DNA of 64,000 bases from the NCBI GenBank assembly GCA_030512335.1, contig JAULSU010000005.1:310001-374000 (forward strand). Reading direction: 5' to 3'. The notes beneath the pieces are model-generated. The model had not been told where the DNA came from, ran no database searches, and was given only the letters and a program-made list of their open reading frames with translations. This document shows positions 55,150 through 64,000 of the stretch, one piece after another. Both the position numbers and the translations under genes were made by a program. The stretch comes from Immersiella caudata (taxonomy: Eukaryota > Ascomycota > Sordariomycetes > Sordariales > Lasiosphaeriaceae). Position 1 is the stretch's first letter. The number at the start of each line of letters is the position of its first letter.

Positions 55150-55978
55150 CGGTATGCATGCACAGCTTTCCTGTTTCAGCGGCAATGTGTACATAGATGA
55201 GGATCGGTTTCACAGAGGGTTAGCATGGCAGCGTTTTGTATTTCCCTCGGTGTGCTCAGCAGCCCATTGGCATTTTGCGGGTGCTGGTCGGGCTCAGGGG
55301 CAGCGCAAGGGCTAGTCGTCATCGGCACGGCTTCGGCGAGAATGGCGACGAACAAGATTATTTCAAGCTTAGTATAAGAGGCCGAATTGTAAATGGCTAG
55401 TTAGCGGGAACAGCTTTGGGCCGTCGGGACCAGTCCATAGAGTTTGACGATGTAATGTTCTGATATCGATCCGTGGTTTCCAAACTCACTGCCTTGGGGT
55501 TAACTTGTGACCATCAAGGCGTATGCTAGCAGATTCCTTTCCAATGGAAGCGAGCGGTGATGTTGAATGGAGAGATGTGCTAATTCGGATCAAGAATGGG
55601 ACAAAAGATAAGATACGCCGCGCGCTGGCTGCAGGCGGTGGATACAAGCGATGTCGCTGCAGACTCATGCACCCAAGGTCTCATACCGATGTCTCCTCAC
55701 ATTTCGGGGCAGGTCCCATCTTCAGATGCTAGTGAGTTCTTGTGTATCGTCTTCAGACTGCGACTAATTGTGATGCAGGGCGCCCAGTTTGCAACGACTT
55801 CAGTTTACTGTTTTTGTTTGTCCAACATCGCGCTTTCCTCACCGCACTCATTGGCGACGGCTGGATGAAAGACTACAACCGTCGCCACTGGTCAACTTGG
55901 GCAGAATTTCATAACGGCAACCCCAAGCCTCAACATCTCAACCATATCAGATAACTCCAACAGAGCAGAAGCAGCAAG
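55150..55978. other. Intergenic region RSP5 / amidohydrolase
   Basis: 829 bp between two plus-strand genes; RSP5 3' flank and amidohydrolase promoter. No gene supported. Confidence 0.45.
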
Positions 55979-58188
55979 ATGCATTCCCCCACAAGTACAC
56001 TCCTCTGGTGGGGAATCCGGCTCTCCCTTCTGGCGGGATGCATCGCCCTCGTCGTGCGCTACCAGCAACAAGTCCCCATTCTGGACTCCTCCCTTTCCGA
56101 ATCTGATTCCCCCAACTCGATCTCAAAAGACGAAACAACTTACTGCTACGACGGCGTCTTCACGAATACCTCACCCTCTGGCGGTCTCCCCTACGACGAG
56201 ATCAAATGCTTCTCCGTTTCTGCCTCGAGCAGCGAGAAAGGCGTGGTTTTTACCAAGCTACACGCATCTCCTCCGTCCGGGGATAATGTGGGTGTGATTT
56301 ACCGAAAAGGCTACGTTATCCCCGGCCTCTGGGACGGCCACGGGCATCTCCTCCAATACGGCGAATTCCTTCACAGCACGGATCTATTCGGGTGTACCGA
56401 GCGGTCTTGCATCCTTGACCGACTGGCTGAGTATCTCGCTCGTAATCCCGAGGCGGGCACCCGCTCCAACTGGCTGCGCGGCGTGGGATGGGATCAGAAC
56501 GTCCTGGGCGAGACGCCCACGGCGGCGATACTGGAGGGGGATGAGAGGCTGAAGGGAAGGTATATCATGTTGGATCGGGTGGATGTGCACTGTACGTGGG
56601 TTTCGCAGGGGATATTGGATCTTCTGCCGGGTGAGGTGGAGGATGTGCCGGGAGGAGAGATCGTGCGGCAGCCGGGAATGGGTGTGTTTTGTGATAATGC
56701 GATGGACTTGGTGATCAGGCTTTGGGAGAAGCCGGGGACGGAGAGGAAGAAGGAGTTTGTGAGGTCCGCGATGAGGGAGTTGAATCGGGTGGGGATTGTT
56801 GGGATGCATGATGCGGGTGTGGTGCCAAGGGATTTGAGGATGTTTGAGGAGATGGCCGGGGAGGATGAGGGGTGGAAGGTGAGGGTGTATGCGATGGTGG
56901 AGTGTGAGGAGAGGAATACGTTTTGTCCTGGGAAGGCGCCGTGGGTAGAGAGGAGGGATGGGATGTTGGTGGTTAGGAGTGTGAAGTTGTTTGCTGGTGA
57001 GCTGGTTTCTTTCCCTTTGGTTACGGGTTTGAACCTGGTTTGGAGAGAAATCCATACCCTTTTCATGCCGTTTACATGCTGGCTCTTATCCGTTCATCTC
57101 ACATTCCCAAACCCTTTCCAAACTCTCTCCAAAATCCCTGTTATCCCCTTTAGCAGCAACTGTCAGCCCCTTCCTGAACCCTTTCAGACCCCTCTACGGC
57201 ATGTTTACAAACTGTTTACTGCCCGTTCCCTATACGCTTCCCTGCTCATTCCTTGACGTACATATACTGGCGTCTTGCTTTGAACCACTATCTAAACCCC
57301 TTTTACCGCTTCACCATCCTGTCCACACCCAGTTTACCTCAAGTCTTTGTCAACTCACCGCCTGTATACTAACAAGAAACAGACGGCGCCCTCGGCAGCT
57401 GGGGATCCGCCCTCATCGACCCTTATACCGACCGCCCGTCAACATCCGGCTCCCTGCTCATCAACGCCACCGCTCTTACTTCGGTAGCCAAGTCATGGGC
57501 GCTGCAAGGCTACCAGGTCAACATCCACGCTATCGGCGACCTTGCCAACCGACATGCCATCTCCGCTATTATATCCGCCCTCTCGGCCGTGTGCCCTGAC
57601 TCTCCCGAATCTCTAGCTGAGTGTCAGTCCCGTCACCGCTTCCGAGTCGAGCACTCTCAGATCATCTCCCCTCCCGATCAGCTACTGATGCATAAGCACG
57701 GAATCCTCCCATCCATCCAACCCACACATGCCACATCGGACTCCTCCTATGCGGAGCTTCGTCTGGGGCCCAAGAGGATAGCATCCTCGGCATATCGCAT
57801 GAAATCCATAGTGGGCTTGAATCCAGTGCTAGGAAGCGACTTTCCTGTGGAGCCGCCTAGTCCGTTTGAGGGAATTTACGCAGCCGTAACGAGACGGAGC
57901 CCTAAGACGGGAAAGGGACCGGAGGGCTGGGAAGAGGGGTGGCATACGGAAGAAGCGTTGAGTCTAGAGGAAGCTGTGAGGGGCTTTACGGTGGCAGTTG
58001 GTAATGGAAGCTTTATGGAGGACAAGGTGGGAGTGATCCGAGAGGGGGCGTGGGCCGACTGGGTGGTTCTTGACCAGGAGTTGGGCGGTTATGATGTGGA
58101 GCAGCTGAGGACGATGGAGGTTATGGAGACTTGGGTGGGGGGAAGAATAGTTTACGAGAGGATTGCAGAGGAAAAGGAGGATCTGTAA
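55979..58188 (+). CDS. Amidohydrolase superfamily protein (YtcJ/amidohydrolase-3 type) with signal anchor
   Basis: Exons 55979-56996 and 57383-58188 give 607 residues. The intron is unusually long for this window (386 nt, ACTAAC branch, AACAG acceptor) and pyrimidine-rich. A hydrophobic helix at about 8-27 suggests an ER signal anchor. Metal-site landmarks are WDGHGH (His121, His123), VKLFADGALGSW across the junction (the first Lys a likely carbamylated ligand), NIHAIGD, RVEHSQI and GSDFPVEPP. This places it with YtcJ-like hydrolases, for which substrates (N-substituted formamides, hydantoin-like compounds) are poorly defined; I assign no substrate. The tail lies 81 bp from the nitronate monooxygenase stop codon. 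Confidence 0.9.
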
Positions 58189-58269
58189 ACTATAAAGTGT
58201 ATTTTATTCGTGGGGGGCAGCTGCGTCGTTCAGTTAAAGACGGCCTACACGCACATCTCTTCCCCACCG

Positions 58270-59709
58270 TTACAAGTATAGACCCTGAAGCCAGCGGAGG
58301 CTCTGCACAGCCTCCTTTCTTGTCTCTCTGACGATGTCTGCCGCCGGGCCGCCTTTTCTAACCAGGCCAACACCGGTTCCCCTGTTTATGTAGAGTCAGT
58401 AAAATTGTTCAAAAAATGTCTTGGAGAAGTGAAGGGTATCCGTACGCCCAGCTCACCAACCGACTCGTGTCACCCGACTGGTTGGCATCGCCGTACTTCT
58501 TGATGTTCTCCTCCATGGGGAGCCCAGAGACATGATCCTTATACGACTGCCCAACAAGGGCCCTGCCGTCATAGGGAGCGGGCCAGAATGTGGTCCCCTG
58601 GATGTCATCGTGGACGGTGGATCTGATTCACATTAGCGTCAGCGTTGACGTGAACGGTGATGGTGGTGATCAGCAAACATACTTTGCAGTTGAAACACCG
58701 CCATCCTCCGTCTCGATTAGCAACTTGCGGCGATACTCCGGCGTATCAGCCTCATCAGCAACGAGGAACTAATACCGGCATTAGTCCCGCTCCCTTATCT
58801 CTCTGAAGCTTCTCGCGCGCGCAACAAGCCTCGGGAACAACTTACCCTCGTCCCCAGCACCACCCCGTCCGCCCCTAACAAATCCCGTTAGCCTCTCTCT
58901 TTCTCGGCCAGATACCAAGACCATACTGCAAGCCACAAAAAAAAAAAAAAAAACCTTTCAAAAAAGATCCAGAGAGAAAACTCACCCAAAGCCAGTCCCG
59001 CCGCCACCCCCCTGCCATCAACGATCCCTCCTGCCGCCACGATCGAGACCTCCCGCCCAGGGAACTCCCTCCCCACCATATCCACCACCTCCGGGACGAG
59101 ACTCACGACTCCACTCCCGGCTACAAACTGGTGACCGCCGGCATCAACCCCCTGCGCAACGACGACATCCGCCCCGTCTTGAACTGCCTTGCGTGCAGCA
59201 GCTACATTTCCGACTTGGAAAAACACCACAATGTTTTGATCGTGCAGAGCGGATGTGATGTCCTTGATGATCCCACCATCTTCACCGTTTGTAGAAGGCG
59301 TAGGGGCGAAGAAGAAAACTGCCTTGACTTTATGCTCTGTGAGGATGGGGAGAGTTGTCTCGACGAACTTAGAAAGGGAAGGGTGGAAGAGTAAGAAGCC
59401 AACTCCCAAGGGTAAGGGTTCGGAAGGGGGGAGTGAGAGGTGTTCTCGTGCCGTGAGGAGCGAGGCCCTGAGGGTGACGAGGTGGGGGGAGGAGGAGGAA
59501 AAGTCTAGGCCGCCGGGGATCATGCCTAGGCAGATGTTAGTATGTGGGATAGATAGGGGGTTTTGGGTGGGAAAGGGGGGAATACCGATACCGCCGGCTT
59601 GGGAGACTGCGGCTGCGAGGGTGGCGTTTGCAGCGCCGAGCATAGGGGCGGAGATAATAATGGGGGCTTTGGCGGTGGGAAACCACGCTTGGAGTTTGTT
59701 GGTGGCCAT
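58270..59709 (-). CDS. Nitronate monooxygenase (2-nitropropane dioxygenase family)
   Basis: Five exons on the minus strand: 59709-58986, 58874-58846 (29 nt), 58768-58683, 58622-58446 and 58381-58270, giving 375 residues. All junctions close in frame and the last restores SWAGTGVGLV. FMN-barrel motifs are APMLGAANATLAAAVSQAGGIG near the start, VVAQGVDAGGHQ with the family AxGxxAGGH pattern, IVAAGGIVDGRGVAAGLALGADGV for phosphate binding, and a C-terminal Trp/Gly segment. Oxidises nitronates such as propionate-3-nitronate to aldehydes and nitrite; detoxification is the likely role. The first intron contains a 17-A run on the plus strand. Confidence 0.93.
58937..58953 (+). repeat. Poly-A run (17 A) inside the first NMO intron
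   Basis: Reads as poly-T on the gene strand, upstream of the GCTAAC branch site (about 58891) of the intron. Its length is likely variable. Confidence 0.9.
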
Positions 59710-60355
59710 TGTATGTGTTTGTTATGGTTATTGGTGATGTCTTCAAGGGGTTGGGCTGAGATGTGATCGAACCGGATGAGTTGACTGCTTGGGAAACCGA
59801 CGCCGTTCACTCGAAAACTCACCCCTTTTGCTTTGATCCAATATATATATATACTTGTTCTTAATTGTGAACCTCAGCCTTGGACTTCAGTGCGCCCTTT
59901 GGGAAGCATGTTATGTAGACTTCAATGTTTACTGATCTGCCCAATCACCTCAGCAAGGAGAAAGTAGAAGGCGACTCTCGGCTTGCGCGGAGAGAACACC
60001 GAGGAACAACTATCACCCCTCCCTCACCTGCAGCAGCTTACACGATATGATAGGCTGGCGCATCACGACAAGGTCAAATGTGGAGAGAAGCTTGATCCTG
60101 CGTCTCATGCATGCAGCCCGCCAGTTCGCAGCGATCCATCCGCACCGTACTCCGTGCTGGTTTCCATGGATAGGGGTAACGGCAATATTTAAGGTACGCT
60201 CAATAAGTCTGTCTGTATTGATGTCTGGGTATCAGTCGCAACCGCCGTCTCGCACACCACCAGGATGCAACCTTATATACACGTTGTATGCTCCACCTCC
60301 ACATCCGTCGCCGTATGAGCTTGCGCCTTACATCTATCATTCTCCCGTACCCTCC
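59710..60355. other. Intergenic region NMO / SPX gene
   Basis: 646 bp holding the NMO promoter and SPX gene 3' flank. A short (AT)n tract lies at 59840-59851. No gene supported. Confidence 0.45.
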
Positions 60356-61981
60356 TCAACGTGGTGCATTCCCTGCGACCAACACCAGCAATATGCCATT
60401 CAAGATACACGCCGCCATGAAGGTAGTCCACACAGCCAACACATTCACCCACCCCAGCTGATCCTGCCTTGAGAAAGTCATCCCCAGCCCCGCACAGGCA
60501 GCGCCCAGGGAAGCCATAATTCCCAGCGTCACACCTGCATCCACCTCCAGCCTCATCTTGTGCTTCCCCGTCTTGATGAGGATTGCGGCTATTCCCATGA
60601 GCGCAAACGACGCCGCGAAGCATGCCCAAGTTCCCCAGAAGAGAACTCGCTCTCGGGAACGCACGAGATGCTGTCCCCTGATGCTGGGGACGGCGGCGTA
60701 ATAGGGCTTGTAGCCGACTGGGAACTCTTCCGATGATGCATACCCGTATGAGCTTCTCCGGCCCGATAGAATAGGGGTCTCATCCTCGGCTTCCGTGTCG
60801 CTGTTGACAACAGCTCGGCTGGTGAAGTAGCCTGAGTTTACTGAGCCATACCCGTCTGAGCTCGGGGGAAGGAGGCGGGCTTGTTCTTCGTCCTCGCTCC
60901 CACTTCCGCTTCCGCCCGAGCTGCTCGACATCCACCGGTTCACCTTCTCTATTGGCGCCTTGAAGAAGGCGGTGAGTGTGGCTATCCCGGGGAAACCCGT
61001 GTCCTCATCGGGATTGATGTAGATAGCGTACGCCGAATCCCGATTGTGATCCGCATCGCCTGCTTCGCTTCCATGGTCGTACTCATTCCAGTATCCCACC
61101 TGCTGCGGCGGCTCAATCGCAGCTATCGTTTCGCTTGGCGACACAACCTCGCTCGCATGGATCGAGGGGGCCGTCAAGATCGACGCTGGTGTGAGAGACC
61201 CGCTCGAGTTAGTTACGGGTAGCGCGGCCCGCAGCGTCGCGAGTAGATTATCGTGCTCGGCCAGGAGTTGTGAAAAGTCTCGCCTCGTGAAACTTTTGGG
61301 ATGCGAAAGCACCGTCTCTCTGAAGCGCGACCCGAGCGTCGAGGACCCTGTCCATTTCCTGTACTTCTTGAGAATCTTTCGGAAGGCCACGACCTGTGCG
61401 CCCACAAACCGCTGCAGACATTGGATGTCATCGCTGCACTGCAGCAGCTCATTCTCGTGCTTCGCAAAGCGTCGCTGCCGTTTCACCAAAGTGCGTTCCC
61501 TCCGCGAAGCTGCGCAGCGAATGAGCATGCGGTGGATCTGGGACGACAAGTGCTCTGTGACACGACGTTGGTTAGGTCTGTGGAATTGACATGTCTCGGG
61601 AGTTACCTACGCAAACGACGTGCGATCTCATCGGTTTTGCTCGAGACAAAGAGATCGACACGATCATGCTGGCGACAGAGCTCCTCGTAGAGCCCGTCCT
61701 CGAAGTTCCGGAGGGCGGCATCTTGGTGTCCGGGAATAGCGATGGCCGTCGCCTGGTCTTTGGTGGTGTGAACCTTGATATGGTGCTTCAGCGAGTTATA
61801 GTCGATATTATCTGCATTGGAGATCATAAGATCAGTATGTCGAAACAAGAATGCTCATGGCTTGCAGACGGGACGGATCGCCAAGCAACCGTAAACTGGG
61901 AGACAACCATAATTTAGGCGCAAACTTACGGAAACTCCATTGCGGCGCGGATTCCCTTTCAAACTGTTCGCCGTATTTCAT
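60356..61981 (-). CDS. SPX-domain protein with C-terminal membrane segments
   Basis: Exons 61981-61930, 61811-61611 and 61554-60356 give 483 residues. It begins with the SPX signature MKYGEQFERESAPQW and NIDYNSLKHHIK, continues through a helical DLFVSSKTDEIARRL segment, and the lysine/basic surface helix KILKKYRKWTGSS closes the SPX domain near residue 165. Then comes an acidic, Ser-rich linker (SSSGGSGSGSEDEEQARLL). Three hydrophobic helices lie at about 389-413, 425-445 and 453-480. SPX domains bind inositol pyrophosphates and sense phosphate status. It lacks the VTC polyphosphate-synthase core and EXS domain, so it is neither Vtc4 nor Syg1/Pho90; it is an SPX-TM protein of unknown output. 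Confidence 0.88.
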
Positions 61982-64000
61982 CACCGTACTCTTCCAAGAC
62001 CAATTGGCTCCTTGGGCGCGTTGTCGCGAACCGTTCTGGAGAGAGCGTGGTGGGCGATTCCCAAATGGCCGGGCTACTAGTCACCGATGACGAAATTGAA
62101 CGGCTGCAGGGCGGGGCTTGATCTTCCGGGCGCGGGAGGCAGGGAAAGCGAATAGCCCGAAGATAGCGGCGCGATTCTCTGCTGCTGACAAGAGTCAAAG
62201 CTTAAGGGTGCACGCTAGAATGTCTGATTCAGAAGTTCACTTTGGATGGCGAGAAACTGGGAAACAAAGCCGGGAACTGGGCGGTGGTGTACACATGGAG
62301 ATATAGCAACCCAGCATGTGGCGCCGGGTCCCTGACGTGCTGAGTGGGGAACCCTGACTGCGCCTTCGATCCCGCTGCGCCTGCAGCACCGACTGGCTAC
62401 CTCGCTGCCTCTCCCCTGCACCAGCCCAAGCGAACGCGCTCGAAACGAAGCATGGGAACTTGGTGAGGAGACGGGGCGGGGTGGCCAGCCATCCCCGGTC
62501 ATCGATACGGCCCGGTCCAAAGCGTTCTAGGCCCCCACTTCCGAAGCTTATCAGATACCGTGTGTTGCATCCGGCTCTTAGCCGCTCCTCCTCGCACATG
62601 GCCAAACCACGCCCTGAGAGTGGCTGCTTTGCTGCCGTCCGCGCCCGGGAGCCGGATCGTCTTATTGTCAATGTATTTGACGATGGTCGCAACAGGAGCA
62701 CCTCATGAGCGCGGGAATGTTCTCAGTCGAGCCGCACTATGCGCTCCCGTCTCCCGCGCATCAACCGCTCCGACCGAGCCATCGAGAGCTGCAGGCTGAC
62801 TGAGGGCAAAAAACTCTTTCCGCTCGCCACCTCGGCCCTGTGACTGAAGAAACTGAGCTGTGGAGAACCAGCTACTGCGAGCCTGCATCTTTCCCTAGCA
62901 ATACCACCGCGCCGTCCCCCCACCATCGAGCAGAAAGTCCACATCGGCGTGTGCAGTCATCTCGGCCGCTAGATGTTCGGCTACACGTCGCACGATTCCC
63001 ACAATACCACCTTTAATCTTGGCCCAAGGGGCCTTCAGAATTACAAGCTTCGTTATCTTTGAAGACCAGGCTCAGGTTGTCTCAGATCCCAGCTGACTGA
63101 GACCAATCGGGGCCCAATCATTACTGACGGTGGTCCCTACGTGCAGCAAGAGCTGATAGGCGTTGCGGGACAGGCTCTTGGTTGAGCGAATTTGAGCTGA
63201 GCTGACTGATAGGGAAAAAAATGCAGAGAGCCATCCGCTAACAAATGTGTTAGTTACGCTGGACAATCTAGATGGTGTGTGAGGCCGGCATGAGCTGAAG
63301 CTTCGAGCCATATCGAGGATGGCGAGGAGTGATCGGCGATTTCGGGGACCCCCAACAGAACTGATGTTGCTTCCGCGGGAACCTTGTGTCGTGCCGCGGC
63401 ATCGTTCGAATGCACGACACATTTTGCCTGCTGCGCGATGGGTGAAATGAGTTCAACCACCCACAACCCAGACGGGAGCCCCGTGACGAACCGAAAAAGG
63501 TGTCTTTGAAGTGCAGAGGAGCATCAGAAGCATCTTTGTATGCCCTCAATCTCGAAAAATGAGGCCTGTTGATAATGCTAGGAGGCCTAGACAACTTTTG
63601 ATTGAGCGAGCAGGGAAGCTGGCAAGCTTATTTCTCCCATTGCGTGCTCGCTAGGCCAAATCCCGGGTGTAAATCAAGCTCAGGAAGTGAACCCCATTGA
63701 CGGTCGAGCCCCACAACATTGTCTCGTCTCCGATGAGGGCGATTGGGTGCCCAAGTTCACAGCTCTGGAGTGAAGTGGAGGAGTCTGTGGCGGGTTGCCC
63801 CTCCGTATCAGGTACATCCAACCGACACAATCAGTGTCGTGAACCTGGCAATACATAAGCATGAAGCTCTTTTGCGACCCTCTACAAATCTTCGGCATGG
63901 AGCTGGTTTCTGTCAAGGCTCCTGGGATATTATTCATCTGGGCTCAACAGTTAGCACATACTGACTTTTCCTCGAAACAAGGAGCGGATACATCTCGACG
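61982..64000. other. Terminal intergenic region
   Basis: The first few hundred bases should hold the SPX gene promoter. The rest shows only short, motif-free frames on both strands. No gene, RNA or mobile element supported to the end of the window. Confidence 0.45.

Noticed and set aside
1..64000. Biosynthetic cluster, mobile element or defence-type gene set
   Set aside because: Neighbouring genes belong to unrelated housekeeping processes, and no backbone synthase, transposase, helicase-nuclease pair or NLR-type gene was seen.

Overview
This is nuclear DNA of a filamentous ascomycete (Pezizomycotina; Sordariomycetes is my best guess from protein flavour, but I cannot name the genus). The evidence is short introns of about 45 to 110 nt with GTRNGT donors, CTAAC or CTGAC branch sites and YAG acceptors, GC-rich third codon positions, pyrimidine-rich leaders, and fungal housekeeping proteins with no operon structure. 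I support 23 confident protein genes, two weaker hypothetical genes and one coding-like remnant. I found no tRNA, rRNA, CRISPR array, intact transposon or secondary-metabolite cluster.

Layout. 0-10 kb: C2H2 regulator, NADP-isocitrate dehydrogenase, a 28-bp minisatellite and a small (CAA)n-led ORF, then the INO80 subunit Iec3 divergent from the MYG1 nuclease. 11-19.4 kb: endosulfine (Igo1), Swc4/DMAP1 divergent from a p24 cargo receptor, then a Yck-type casein kinase 1. 19.4-23.2 kb is gene-empty. 23-40 kb: Nup133, AFG1-like ATPase, CAP10 glycosyltransferase, TRAPP subunit Tca17, mitochondrial malonyl-CoA:ACP transferase, exosome Rrp4 and a fatty aldehyde dehydrogenase. 40-50.5 kb: mitoribosomal Rsm24 divergent from Alg13, Aip1, a hypothetical protein, a possible small gene remnant and the poly(A)-binding protein Pab2. 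52-62 kb: ubiquitin ligase Rsp5, a membrane-anchored amidohydrolase tail-to-tail with a nitronate monooxygenase, and an SPX-domain membrane protein. The last 2 kb shows no gene.

The genes do not form one pathway. They are mainly housekeeping: secretory pathway (Erp, Tca17, Alg13, CAP10), mitochondria (Idp, Mct1, Rsm24), chromatin (Iec3, Swc4), RNA (Rrp4, Pab2, Igo1), nuclear pore, actin and ubiquitin. Exon structures were derived by hand from splice motifs, frame continuity and family motifs; every multi-exon model listed closes in frame.

The observation most worth checking is at ALG13, where one TAG separates the gene from 111 further in-frame, strongly acidic codons. Others are dual-start, possibly dual-targeted enzymes, a stop-free 51-nt intron in TCA17, micro-exons in RSP5 and the nitronate monooxygenase, and a coding-like remnant near 48.2 kb. 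I did not see a convincing new multi-gene system.
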